Shown here: positions 8,314-17,341 of the stretch, piece after piece
Position numbering within the stretch: position 1 is the first letter of the stretch
How the letters are laid out: each line of letters begins with the position of its first letter
DNA from: an uncultured Pseudomonadota bacterium
GTDB taxonomy: Bacteria > Pseudomonadota > Gammaproteobacteria > Methylococcales > Methylomonadaceae
DNA: 32,312 nt
Reading direction: 5' to 3'
Assembly (NCBI GenBank): GCA_903902945.1
Contig: CAIUWU010000223.1
Location: 1-32,312 of the forward strand
Made by a program: the position numbers and the translations under genes
The notes under the pieces: model-generated
Told to the model about the DNA's origin: nothing
Database searches by the model: none
Seen by the model: the letters and a program-made list of their open reading frames with translations, nothing else

Positions 8314-9675
8314 ATGCAAGCCTTAGCCTTTGTCGATCTGGAAACCACTGGTACATCAGCGACCCAAGATTCAATTACCGAGATTGGCATCGTACTGGTA
8401 GATGACGACGGGGTCAGAGAATGGAATCAGTTATTGCATCCAGAGATGCGGATTCCATTATTTATCGAACAAATGACCGGTATCAGCAACGCGATGGTGG
8501 CCAAGGCCCCGACCTTTGCACAGGTTGCCACAGACATCGAAGCTCTACTGGAAGGTCGCTTGTTTATCGCCCACAACGCTCGCTTTGATTACAGTTTCCT
8601 GAAAAATGCCTTCCAGCGTATCGGCAGGGACTTCAAAGCGCAGGTACTGTGTACGGTTAAATTATCTCGGGCGCTCTATCCGCAGTATCAACGCCATAAT
8701 CTCGACAGCTTGATCGAACGCCATCAACTCACAGTCAATGATCGCCATCGCGCACTGGCCGATGCGCAACTGCTTTATCAGTTCTGGCAGCGGATCAATC
8801 GCGAATTCTCCGCTGATCTGATTGCCGATACGGTCAAAAGCCTGCTGCGACACCCCAGTCTGCCGTCACAACTCGATCCCCATCTGCTGCACCAATTACC
8901 CGAAACGCCCGGCGTTTACCTGTTTTATGGCGATAACGATTTACCGTTGTATATCGGCAAAAGTGTCAATATTCGCCAGCGGGTGTTGTCTCATTTTGCC
9001 GCCGACCATCGCCACGGCAAGGAGATGGCTTTATCGCAACAAACCAAGCGTATCGACTGGCTGGAGACCGGTGGCGAACTGGGCGCCTTATTGACCGAAG
9101 CCAGACTGATCAAGCAAATGATGCCGATACATAACCAGCGTTTGCGTCGCAAAAATGACCTATGCGCCTGGCAATTACAGCAGCAACAGCAACAGCTGAT
9201 ACCGCATCTAAGCTGGGCCAGTGATCTGGATTTTGGCAAACAAGATAATTTGTATGGTCTGTACAGTAATCAGCGTGACGCTCAAAAGTCCTTGCGTCAT
9301 CTGGCCGAACACCATCAGCTCTGTCTGGGCATCCTCGGCCTTGAAAAACTCGGCAGCGGCAAACCCTGTTTTGCCTATCAGCTCAAACGTTGTCGAGGTG
9401 CTTGTGTCGGCAACGAATCCGCCCAGCAACATGCCACACGCTTATTAACTGCCATGCAGACACTGAAACTGGCCAGTTGGCCTTATCGCGGTGCGATAGG
9501 CATTCGTGAACAAAACGATGTGCATGTGATTGACCACTGGTGTTATCTGGGTACCGCTCACAGCGCTGAACAGTTGCAGCAATTACGGGCACAAGGTCGA
9601 CCGGCATTTGATCGCGATACTTATCTGACTTTGCTCAAAGCCTTACAACACAGCGAGGTCATCGAATTGGATTAG
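8314..9675 (+). CDS. DnaQ-like exonuclease fused to GIY-YIG/UvrC-like nuclease
   Basis: A 453-residue two-domain nuclease. Residues 1-165 are a DEDDh 3'-5' exonuclease of the DNA polymerase III epsilon type: Exo I DLETTG (D8, E10), Exo II HNARFDYSFL (D92) and Exo III HRALADA (H145, D150). Residues about 196-275 are a GIY-YIG domain (PGVYLF at 199-204, YIGKS at 213-217, and an Arg three residues further on), followed by a UvrC/Cho-like segment with a Cys-containing KRCRGAC. The frame begins at a TTG at 8242, but the ATG at 8314, preceded by AGGTAA, starts exactly at the exonuclease fold. A glutamine run lies in the middle. It probably acts in DNA repair; which substrate is not visible. Confidence 0.88.
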   Translation: MQALAFVDLETTGTSATQDSITEIGIVLVDDDGVREWNQLLHPEMRIPLFIEQMTGISNAMVAKAPTFAQVATDIEALLEGRLFIAHNARFDYSFLKNAFQRIGRDFKAQVLCTVKLSRALYPQYQRHNLDSLIERHQLTVNDRHRALADAQLLYQFWQRINREFSADLIADTVKSLLRHPSLPSQLDPHLLHQLPETPGVYLFYGDNDLPLYIGKSVNIRQRVLSHFAADHRHGKEMALSQQTKRIDWLETGGELGALLTEARLIKQMMPIHNQRLRRKNDLCAWQLQQQQQQLIPHLSWASDLDFGKQDNLYGLYSNQRDAQKSLRHLAEHHQLCLGILGLEKLGSGKPCFAYQLKRCRGACVGNESAQQHATRLLTAMQTLKLASWPYRGAIGIREQNDVHVIDHWCYLGTAHSAEQLQQLRAQGRPAFDRDTYLTLLKALQHSEVIELD

Positions 9676-9854
9676 TGGCCACCAGCAATAATGCCGGGCC
9701 AGAGTGCTGACTGAAATTGAGGTGGCGCTCAATCTGCGATCAGCGTAGCTATTTTGACGCTTGCTTGATAATGCCACCCTTTGCTAATCAAATTCACGCG
9801 CATATCAACAGCAAGTGGGGTTATTGAATAAGGCGTTGACGATCAAACAAATCC

Positions 9855-10385
9855 TCACTTAAAGCTGATCTCACCAATCGCTATCAGCTTGTCGAGAAAC
9901 GCAGCGTCGGGGATGTCTTGTTCTGCGTAAGCGGCAACAGTGACACCGGCAGCAGCAAACATTTTATCGACCGCCTGATTGATCAGCACATGACTGCTGT
10001 GCTGCTTTTTGCGTAAATAGATCACTTGCTTGATGCCTACCTGAATAATCGCCTGGGCGCAGGTATTACAGGGAAACTGGGTGGTATAAAGCCGGGCCCC
10101 CTGCATGTCGTGGGCCATACAGTTATAAATCGCGTTCTTCTCGGCATGCACCACATAAGTATGCTTGGAATGCAGCAAGTCACTGTCATCTTCATCCTGC
10201 CAGAACTGCGGATCGTCATCGTCGCAACCGACAGGCAGGCCGTTATAACCAATACCAATAATCTTATGGTTGGGGTCGACAATACAGGCGCCGTTCTGGG
10301 TTTTGCTGTCTTTGGAACGAAACGATGACAACAGAGCGATAGCCATAAAATAACTATGCCAGCTCATGTAGTTGTTTTTTTTCAT
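9855..10385 (-). CDS. deoxycytidylate (dCMP) deaminase family protein
   Basis: Zinc-dependent deaminase expected to convert dCMP to dUMP for thymidylate synthesis. The 176-residue product has the CDA motif: HAE (80-82, zinc His and catalytic Glu) and PCNTC (C106, C109). The segment SKDSKTQNGACIV near residue 24 and GYNGLP near 47 are typical of the dCMP deaminase/ComEB group. The ATG at 10385 is chosen over an upstream alternative codon at 10421 because it precedes the family-type MSWHSYFM start. The 179-base gap to the exonuclease gene shows no feature. Confidence 0.87.
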   Translation of the reverse strand: MKKNNYMSWHSYFMAIALLSSFRSKDSKTQNGACIVDPNHKIIGIGYNGLPVGCDDDDPQFWQDEDDSDLLHSKHTYVVHAEKNAIYNCMAHDMQGARLYTTQFPCNTCAQAIIQVGIKQVIYLRKKQHSSHVLINQAVDKMFAAAGVTVAAYAEQDIPDAAFLDKLIAIGEISFK

Positions 10386-10459
10386 GATGTTGTAAGGGAA
10401 GCAAAATAAAAGCCAAAACAATGGCGGGCATTATCTACCATCTTGACCCAAAAGTAAGA

Positions 10460-12472
10460 CTAAAAGGCGACCCTGATTCCAAGCTCTGCACTGCGTCCGG
10501 CTTCAGGGGCAAAATTGCGTAGATAAGAGCTGGCGTTGCGAATATTGGCATTCAGCAGATTAGTGGCTTTGAGGAACAGTGTGTAGTGTCCGGCATCAGC
10601 GGTTTTGAACTGATAATTGAGACCGTAATCCAGCAGGTAATAACCGGCAGTACTGGTTTCAAAGGCACCGGCATAAGGCTGATTATCGCGACGACTCAGG
10701 CGCAGATAGCTTGATAACCGACTGCGGCTAAAACCGATTTCCATGCCATAGCGTAACGGCGGCATGCGTGGCACATCACCACCGCTAACGAATTGTCCCC
10801 GGGTGTAATCACTGAATAAAGTCAGCTCGGTCACCCCCTGATGATGCTCCATCAGCGGTAACACCAGCTTCGCTTCATAGCCTTTAAAAATCGCATTCTG
10901 CTGGTTATAAGCCAGAACCGGGCGTTGAATCCCTGCTTCCAGCACATAATCACCATTACGTTGCTGATAAATGTAATCCTCAGCCCAGTTATGAAACCAG
11001 TCAAACTCGGCTCTTAACCAGTCGGTTTTAAACCGGTAGCCCAAATCCAGGTTATACAAGGTTTCAAGTTGCAAGCCCGGATTGCCGAGTTCGTAGCTGC
11101 GAGTGGCATCATGATAACCGTGGGTAAACAGTTCCTGAACACCCGGTGCGCGGGCTCCTCGACTGAGCCCCAGATTGACGCTGTGATGACGATTAACCTG
11201 CCACTTGGCCGAGAGGGCGGCGCTGACTGGGGTATAACTCAGACTACTAGAAGCGTCAGCATGCAGACTGTCTTGTTCAACTCTCAGCCCCAGCTGAAAA
11301 TCAACGGCGCGCCAGCGATAATTTTCCAGCGCAAACAGCCCGAAATTTTGGGTCAGTGCTTTGGGTAAAATCTGTTCACCGGTCAGTTTTCCGACCGCGA
11401 ACATCTCGCTGGATTGCACCTGTAAGCCCCAGATTCCTTCAATCGCACCGAGCGGCTGATGACTCATTTCCAGCCGACCTTCATAACTTTGATTATTGAA
11501 ATAAGCGCCGGGCTGGCCATTGCTGATTTCGGTATGCTGATAATCGGTATAACCCAGACGGGTTTTCAGCTGTCTGGCCAGCGCAAATGGCTGATTCAGC
11601 TCACTTTTGAAATCATATTTGTTTTGCTGCATGGCAATCCGGGTTTGCTCATCGCCACTGCCATCCGGCGCGATGCCGTAATGGTTGTTGAGACTATTGA
11701 TACTCAGACCGGCGAAACCGCTAGCCATTAACCATGACAGACCCGCCGAACCGCTGATGGCTTCGGCACCGGTATTAGTGAGTTTGCCGGAAGAATTCTG
11801 GACTACATCCAGCCCCGGATCGGTAATCGCGGTTTTGGCGCTATCGATTGCCGTGCCAGCAATACCCATATCGCCATGCTGTTTATAAAAACCATCCAGA
11901 TGCCAGGCCAGTTGGTCAGTGGCGCCGTCATGTTTGATCGCTGAGCTGGTTTCATCACTGACTGAGTTAAAGCGTTGTTCCAATACAGTGCTTTGCCCGG
12001 CACGCGGCGCCTGATCGGGAATCCGCTGATCCAGCACATTGACCACGCCGCCTACTGCACCGCCGCCGTATAGCAAGCTGGCCGGGCCTTTGATGATCTC
12101 GATGCTCTCTGCCGTTAAAGGATCGACACTAACGGCATGGTCGGGACTCAACGCCGAGGCATCGTTACTACCAATACCATTATTCAGCACCCGCACCCGA
12201 GGACCGGATTGACCGCGAATCATCGGCGTGCCGACTCCCGGACCAAAAGACTGATTCTGCACCCCCAGTTCATTTTTCAGGGTTTCGCCTATCGTGGTCC
12301 CGGTTTTCAGCAATAACTCATCACCGGCAAGCGTTGTCACCGGTGAACCGCTAAGCGGATAGGCGGGATCAGAACTGTCACTGACTACCACTTCATCGAG
12401 TTGTGAACTGACATCGTCAGCCAGAACCGAAGTCGGTATTAGTAACCATAAAACAGGAGTAAGGGCTTTCAT
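10460..12472 (-). CDS. znuD: TonB-dependent outer-membrane receptor, ZnuD-like (zinc uptake)
   Basis: An outer-membrane receptor of 670 residues. A signal peptide (MKALTPVLWLLIPTSVLA) is followed by a TonB-box-like stretch (LDEVVVSD), a plug domain and a beta-barrel ending in an aromatic residue (RVAF). The plug resembles the ZnuD family closely: GETL, FGPG, IRGQSG, then SPDHAVSVDPL and LLYGGGAVGGVVNV. The start is the ATG at 12472; a TTG lies four codons earlier. Two palindromes resembling Zur operators lie 34-70 bases upstream, which supports zinc as substrate and repression by Zur when zinc is plentiful. It sits between the dCMP deaminase and ackA genes, with no transporter partner in the window. 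Zinc specificity is inferred from similarity plus the operators. Confidence 0.85.
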   Translation of the reverse strand: MKALTPVLWLLIPTSVLADDVSSQLDEVVVSDSSDPAYPLSGSPVTTLAGDELLLKTGTTIGETLKNELGVQNQSFGPGVGTPMIRGQSGPRVRVLNNGIGSNDASALSPDHAVSVDPLTAESIEIIKGPASLLYGGGAVGGVVNVLDQRIPDQAPRAGQSTVLEQRFNSVSDETSSAIKHDGATDQLAWHLDGFYKQHGDMGIAGTAIDSAKTAITDPGLDVVQNSSGKLTNTGAEAISGSAGLSWLMASGFAGLSINSLNNHYGIAPDGSGDEQTRIAMQQNKYDFKSELNQPFALARQLKTRLGYTDYQHTEISNGQPGAYFNNQSYEGRLEMSHQPLGAIEGIWGLQVQSSEMFAVGKLTGEQILPKALTQNFGLFALENYRWRAVDFQLGLRVEQDSLHADASSSLSYTPVSAALSAKWQVNRHHSVNLGLSRGARAPGVQELFTHGYHDATRSYELGNPGLQLETLYNLDLGYRFKTDWLRAEFDWFHNWAEDYIYQQRNGDYVLEAGIQRPVLAYNQQNAIFKGYEAKLVLPLMEHHQGVTELTLFSDYTRGQFVSGGDVPRMPPLRYGMEIGFSRSRLSSYLRLSRRDNQPYAGAFETSTAGYYLLDYGLNYQFKTADAGHYTLFLKATNLLNANIRNASSYLRNFAPEAGRSAELGIRVAF

Positions 12473-12505
12473 GAATACGGACAAAGATTTTAAAACGGCA
12501 GCTAA

Positions 12506-12542
12506 TGTTATATTGTAACACTCTGGTGAGTGATAATATCAC
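12506..12542. promoter_or_regulatory. two tandem Zur-like operators upstream of znuD
   Basis: TGTTATATTGTAACA (12506-12520) has perfect five-base arms, and GTGATAATATCAC (12530-12542) is a perfect palindrome about a central A. The centres are 23 bp apart, about two helical turns. Both resemble the gammaproteobacterial Zur consensus core GTTATAATATAAC. TACAAT/TATAAC within the first box could serve as the -10 of the znuD promoter. Confidence 0.55.
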
Positions 12543-12556
12543 ATCCGTTATCCGTT

Positions 12557-13762
12557 TCAATGTCCCGGTTTTTTTAAATACTGATAACTTTCCAAGGCAA
12601 TTTGCCATTCTTCATCGGTTTTTATCACCAGAATCGCAGTCCGGCTGTCGGCGCTGGCGATATTGCCAACTTCGGCATCAGGCGTCTGATTTTTGGCGAC
12701 ATCTAAATCAATCCCCAAACCATGCAGGTTTTCAAGACAATGTGCCCGCAACCAGGCATCATTTTCGCCAATACCTCCGGTAAAAATCAAAGCATCGACG
12801 CGACCTAATACCGCCAGATAAGCGCCGATATACTTCTTGACCCGGTAGGCATAGATAGCCAGAGCCAGCTGAGCCTCAAGATCGCCGTCACCGGCATGCT
12901 GATGAATAGTGCGCATGTCGTTCTCATGACATAAACCTTTGCAACCGCTTTGCTTATTAAGCAGCGTTTCGATGGCAGCGAGACTCATATTTAATGAACG
13001 GCTCAGATAAAAAATAATCCCCGGATCGAGATCACCGCTACGGGTTCCCATCATTAGACCTTCCAGCGGAGTCATGCCCATTGAGGTATCAACGCTGTGA
13101 CCAGCAGCGATTGCGGTAACGCTGGCCCCATTGCCCAGATGCAAGGAAATCAGATTCAGCGCCGATAACGGTTTATCCAGATATTGCGCCGCACGTCCGG
13201 CAACATAACGGTGCGAGGAACCATGAAAGCCATAACGCCTGACGCCATGATCCTGATATAAAAAACCGGGTAGGGCATATCGATAAGCATAGTCAGGCAG
13301 GCTCTGATGAAATGCGGTATCGAATACCGCGATCTGCGCCAGATCAGGCATTTGCCGGCGGGCTTGTTCAATCCCCAGCAAATTGGCCGGATTATGCAGC
13401 GGTGCCAGCGGAATTAGCTCGCGAATCGCCTCAATCACTGCATCGTCGATCAGCTGCGGCGCCGAAAAGCGCTCACCACCGTGCACCACTCGATGCGCAA
13501 TACATAGCAATGGTTGCGACTGATAGGCTGAACAGGTCTGCAGCGTGGCGAATACCTGCTGCAAGGCGTCAGCATGATCCTTAATTGTCAGCGTTTCCTG
13601 CTGAGAAGCCTGGTTATCGACCGTGTATTTATGATGGGCCAGCTGTTCGCCGATACATTCAACCAGACCCGACATCAGACACAATTGCGGCTGTATTGAT
13701 AACAGACTGTATTTCAATGACGAGCTGCCCGAGTTGATCACCAGAATATTGGTCTGTTGCAT
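12557..13762 (-). CDS. ackA: acetate kinase
   Basis: Interconverts acetyl phosphate plus ADP with acetate plus ATP. The 401-residue product has the family signatures: LVINSGSSSLKY at the N-terminus (Asn10 and Ser region), HRVVHGGERF with the catalytic-site Arg, HLGNGASVTAI, and the C-terminal IFTGGIGEND phosphate-binding loop. Its ATG directly follows the TAG of pta (TAGATG), so the two genes form one translationally close operon. With pta it allows acetate excretion or assimilation, as described for oxygen-limited methanotrophs in general. The frame is intact. Confidence 0.96.
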   Translation of the reverse strand: MQQTNILVINSGSSSLKYSLLSIQPQLCLMSGLVECIGEQLAHHKYTVDNQASQQETLTIKDHADALQQVFATLQTCSAYQSQPLLCIAHRVVHGGERFSAPQLIDDAVIEAIRELIPLAPLHNPANLLGIEQARRQMPDLAQIAVFDTAFHQSLPDYAYRYALPGFLYQDHGVRRYGFHGSSHRYVAGRAAQYLDKPLSALNLISLHLGNGASVTAIAAGHSVDTSMGMTPLEGLMMGTRSGDLDPGIIFYLSRSLNMSLAAIETLLNKQSGCKGLCHENDMRTIHQHAGDGDLEAQLALAIYAYRVKKYIGAYLAVLGRVDALIFTGGIGENDAWLRAHCLENLHGLGIDLDVAKNQTPDAEVGNIASADSRTAILVIKTDEEWQIALESYQYLKKPGH

Positions 13763-15871
13763 CTAGTGGTGCTCCTGGGCCTGAATGGCGGTAATGATGA
13801 CGGTATTGACAATATCGGGCACCGTACAGCCGCGGCTTAGATCATTGACCGGTTTATTGAGTCCCTGCAATACCGGGCCAATAGCAATTGCATCCGAGGA
13901 ACGCTGCACCGCCTTGTAGGTATTGTTGCCGGTATTGAGGTCGGGAAAAATGAATACCGTTGCCTGACCCGCCACATCACTGGCTGATAATTTGGTTTTG
14001 GCCACTACCGGATCAACGGCAGCATCGTACTGAATCGGACCCTCTAGTTTCAGATGCGGACGGCGTTGTCTGGCAATTGCCACGGCGGCGCGTACTTTAT
14101 CAACCGCTTCGCCTTTACCGGAATCACCGGTCGAATAGGACAGCATTGCCACTTTGGGTTCGATATTAAACAACGCGGCGGTATCGGCGGCGTTAATGGC
14201 AATATCGGCTAACTGCTCGGCATCGGGATCGGGATTCACCGCACAATCGCCATAAACCAATACCTGATTTTCCAGACACATAAAAAACACACTGGAAACC
14301 ACTTCAGCGTCGGGCTTGTTTTTAATGATTTCAAAGGCCGGTCTGATGGTGTGTTGTGTGGAATGCACGGCGCCCGATACCATGCCATCCGCATAACCGA
14401 GCTGGACCATCAAGGTACCGAAATAGCTGACATCGGCCATCAGATCGAAAGCAGTGTCATAAACCACGCCTTTATGCTGGCGAGCCTGAAAATAATAATC
14501 GGCAAATAACCGGCGCCATGGTGAATCCAGCGGATCAATGATCGCCACCTGATCCAGTTTTAAAGACAATTTCTGAATTTTCTGTTCAATCGCCGCACGG
14601 TTTCCCAGCAGAGTGATATCGACCACATCACGCAAGCGCAAAATTTCGGCGGCGCGCAGAATGCGTTCTTCTTCGCCTTCCGGCAGCACAATGTGCTTTT
14701 TCTGCTGTTTGGCGCGTTGCAAAATGTCATATTCGAACATCAGCGGTGTCATTCTATGCGCGACACTACGGAACAGGCGCAGCCGCAATTCCACCAGATT
14801 GATGTGTTTTTCCATAAAGCCCAGGGCCGCAGCAATTTTGCGTTCATCCTGCCAGTCAAGTTCGGCATTGATCTCGCTGACAGCCAGCGCGGTACTGAAG
14901 GTATCATCGGCTACGCGTAACAAGGCAAACGGTAAAGAACCCAGGCCATTCAACAAATCCATTACCGTTCTGGACACAGGCGCAGAGCCGGTCAGTAACA
15001 AACCGGCTATCTTGGGATGCGCATCTGCCTGATAACTGATCAGAGAGGCCAACATAATATCGGCTCGGTCACTAGCACTGATGACCAAATCACCATCGGC
15101 AATGGCAGGCAGGAAGTCTGCTGTCTGCATGGAAGCAATCTTGTAATTCAACACTTCCCGGGCCAGTGTCGCCCGGGTAGCAGACAAGATCTCCGGCCTG
15201 AGTGCCTGGATAATATTGTGGATACTCGGCTTATCGAAACTGGCCTCCGGCGGCAAGCAATACAGGGGATAATCGGCCTGATGCGGAATCAGACAATTAA
15301 AGCCGGCCGCCTGCGAAGCCAGTCCGGTGATTACCAGTGCCAACACATTAGAACGATATTGTTTCAGGGTATAGCGAACGCTGCCGAGCAGGCTTTCCAG
15401 TTGTGTTTCATCACGGTTGGCGCCCTGAATCACCGCTAGTAACAGGGCATCGAGGTTATTGGCGATATCCAGATTGAATTCAAACTCATAAATCGAATCG
15501 CCCGCCAGATAGTCCGAGCCGACGCAAATCACGCTGGGACATAATGCTTTTAATGCCTTGTACTTGGCCAAAATGTGTTTCAGCAATTCGTCATATTGCT
15601 GGTTGGCCAAATACTCATGCACCTGTCCTGAGGTACAGCCGTACATGGCGTCTATCGGTATTTCCGGACCGTAACGCTTGCTAACGAAATTGATCAGGTG
15701 ATCATTGCCCGGGCTGTTTTCAATCACCGGACGAAACACTACCGCTTTTCCGGCATGAGCAATAGACATTTCCATCATCACTAACATCAACAACGACAAA
15801 TCGTTGCCACGGTCGAAGCCGGCAATATAAATGGTTTGCGGTGTTTGTTGCGGATTTACTAGATCTTGCAT
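13763..15871 (-). CDS. pta: phosphate acetyltransferase
   Basis: Converts acetyl-CoA and phosphate to acetyl phosphate and CoA. At 702 residues it is the long, enterobacterial-type Pta: an N-terminal P-loop-like/BioD-like domain beginning IYIAGFDRGND, a central DRTGG-type regulatory domain, and a C-terminal catalytic PTA domain from about residue 380 (HIVLPEGEEERILRAAE, DGMVSGAVHST, SYSTGDSGKG). The typical N-terminal phosphate-binding loop is altered: where GRxG or similar is usual, this protein has DRGNDLS. The gene is first in the pta-ackA pair, and the pntAB terminator ends 35 bases upstream of its start, so its own promoter must lie in that short gap or within the terminator region. Confidence 0.95.
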   Translation of the reverse strand: MQDLVNPQQTPQTIYIAGFDRGNDLSLLMLVMMEMSIAHAGKAVVFRPVIENSPGNDHLINFVSKRYGPEIPIDAMYGCTSGQVHEYLANQQYDELLKHILAKYKALKALCPSVICVGSDYLAGDSIYEFEFNLDIANNLDALLLAVIQGANRDETQLESLLGSVRYTLKQYRSNVLALVITGLASQAAGFNCLIPHQADYPLYCLPPEASFDKPSIHNIIQALRPEILSATRATLAREVLNYKIASMQTADFLPAIADGDLVISASDRADIMLASLISYQADAHPKIAGLLLTGSAPVSRTVMDLLNGLGSLPFALLRVADDTFSTALAVSEINAELDWQDERKIAAALGFMEKHINLVELRLRLFRSVAHRMTPLMFEYDILQRAKQQKKHIVLPEGEEERILRAAEILRLRDVVDITLLGNRAAIEQKIQKLSLKLDQVAIIDPLDSPWRRLFADYYFQARQHKGVVYDTAFDLMADVSYFGTLMVQLGYADGMVSGAVHSTQHTIRPAFEIIKNKPDAEVVSSVFFMCLENQVLVYGDCAVNPDPDAEQLADIAINAADTAALFNIEPKVAMLSYSTGDSGKGEAVDKVRAAVAIARQRRPHLKLEGPIQYDAAVDPVVAKTKLSASDVAGQATVFIFPDLNTGNNTYKAVQRSSDAIAIGPVLQGLNKPVNDLSRGCTVPDIVNTVIITAIQAQEHH

Positions 15872-15906
15872 GAATTAGACAATCCAGAATTTGAAACGGG
15901 ATTAAA

Positions 15907-15935
15907 ACAGGATGACCGCAGACCGGTCATCCTGT
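15907..15935 (-). terminator. intrinsic terminator of pntAB
   Basis: A perfect 12-bp stem, ACAGGATGACCG paired with CGGTCATCCTGT, around the loop CAGAC. Read on the minus strand, the stem is followed by a short U-tract (TTTAAT), placing it 11 bases after the pntB stop. It isolates pntAB from pta-ackA. Confidence 0.85.
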
Positions 15936-15945
15936 GATGATGGCG

Positions 15946-17331
15946 CTAGTTTTGCAGCGCTTTAAGCAGGGCTTGCAGTCTGTCGTTGGCATCGCCAAAC
16001 AACATTCGAGTGTTTTCATGAACGAATAACGGATTGCCAACACCGGCATAGCCGGATGCCATACTGCGTTTCAAGACAATGGTGGTCTGCGCTTTCCAGC
16101 ATTCCAGAACCGGCATGCCGGCAATCGGGCTGTTGGGATCATCCAGCGCCGAAGGGTTAACGATGTCATTGGCGCCAATCACGATCGCCACGTCGACATC
16201 GGGAAAGTCTTCATTGATTTCATCCATCTCGAACACGATGTCATAAGGCACTTTCGCTTCGGCCAGCAATACATTCATATGACCAGGCATACGGCCCGCC
16301 ACCGGATGAATTGCAAAGCGAACTTTCTTACCTTTGCTGATCAACAATTTGGTGATTTCGTAAACGGTATGCTGCGCCTGGGCTACCGCCATACCGTAGC
16401 CGGGAATGATGACGATGTTTTTCGAGTCATGCAGCAACTGTGCGGTTTCTTCAGCCTCGATAGGAATCACTTCACCTTCCACTTCAGCAACTTCACCACC
16501 CGAGGCAGTGCCAAAACCACCGGCAATCACGCTCAGAAAATGCCGGTTCATCGCCCGGCACATGATGTAACTCAGAATCGCACCGCTACTGCCGACCAGC
16601 GCGCCAGTCACGATCAGTAAATCATTACTCAGCATAAAGCCGGTTGCTGCTGCGGCCCAGCCAGAATAACTGTTGAGCATCGATACCACCACCGGCATAT
16701 CGGCACCGCCGATTGCCAACACCATGTGAACACCAAACACCAGCGCTATCGCCGTCATCACCAGCAAAGGCAATAGTCCGCTTGCAGAATCGGCAATAAA
16801 CACATTACCCAGCACCACGGTAATCACCAATAGGGCCAGATTCAGCCAGTGCCGCGCCGGCAATAAAACCGGTTTACCGTTAATCCGGCCACACAGCTTG
16901 CCAAAGGCAATTACTGAGCCGGAGAAAGTCACCGCACCGATGAAGATGCCGATATAGATTTCTACTTCGTGTATGGTCTTTTCGGCACCGCTCAGACTAC
17001 TGCTGTGATCGAGAAAGTTGGCATAGCCGACCAGAACCGCAGCCATACCAACCAGACTGTGCATCAGCGCCACCAGTTCCGGCATCTGCGTCATTTCAAC
17101 TTTTGCCGCAGCACGGGCACCGATAAAACCACCGATTGACAAGGCAATCAGCAAACCGACATAAGCGTTGACCTGTCCGCTGAAAATGGTTGCGACAATC
17201 GCAATCGCCATGCCGGTCATACCGAAATAGTTGCCGCGTCTGGAACTGTCCTGACGACTCAGGCCGCTCAGGCTGAGAATAAAGAGAATAGAGGCCGCAA
17301 TATAGGCCATGGTTACTAAACCGTGTGACAT
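15946..17331 (-). CDS. pntB: NAD(P) transhydrogenase subunit beta
   Basis: Membrane subunit of the proton-translocating transhydrogenase, which makes NADPH from NADH at the expense of the proton gradient. The 461-residue product has about eight or nine hydrophobic segments in its first 260 residues, then the soluble NADP(H)-binding domain III with VIIPGYGMAVAQAQ, HPVAGRMPGHMNVLLAEA and VIGANDIVNP. The ATG at 17331 is used; the frame opens at a TTG ten codons earlier that overlaps pntA. GGGG stands upstream of the ATG. The gene follows pntA by ten bases. Confidence 0.96.
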   Translation of the reverse strand: MSHGLVTMAYIAASILFILSLSGLSRQDSSRRGNYFGMTGMAIAIVATIFSGQVNAYVGLLIALSIGGFIGARAAAKVEMTQMPELVALMHSLVGMAAVLVGYANFLDHSSSLSGAEKTIHEVEIYIGIFIGAVTFSGSVIAFGKLCGRINGKPVLLPARHWLNLALLVITVVLGNVFIADSASGLLPLLVMTAIALVFGVHMVLAIGGADMPVVVSMLNSYSGWAAAATGFMLSNDLLIVTGALVGSSGAILSYIMCRAMNRHFLSVIAGGFGTASGGEVAEVEGEVIPIEAEETAQLLHDSKNIVIIPGYGMAVAQAQHTVYEITKLLISKGKKVRFAIHPVAGRMPGHMNVLLAEAKVPYDIVFEMDEINEDFPDVDVAIVIGANDIVNPSALDDPNSPIAGMPVLECWKAQTTIVLKRSMASGYAGVGNPLFVHENTRMLFGDANDRLQALLKALQN

Positions 17332-17341
17332 GTCATTCCCC

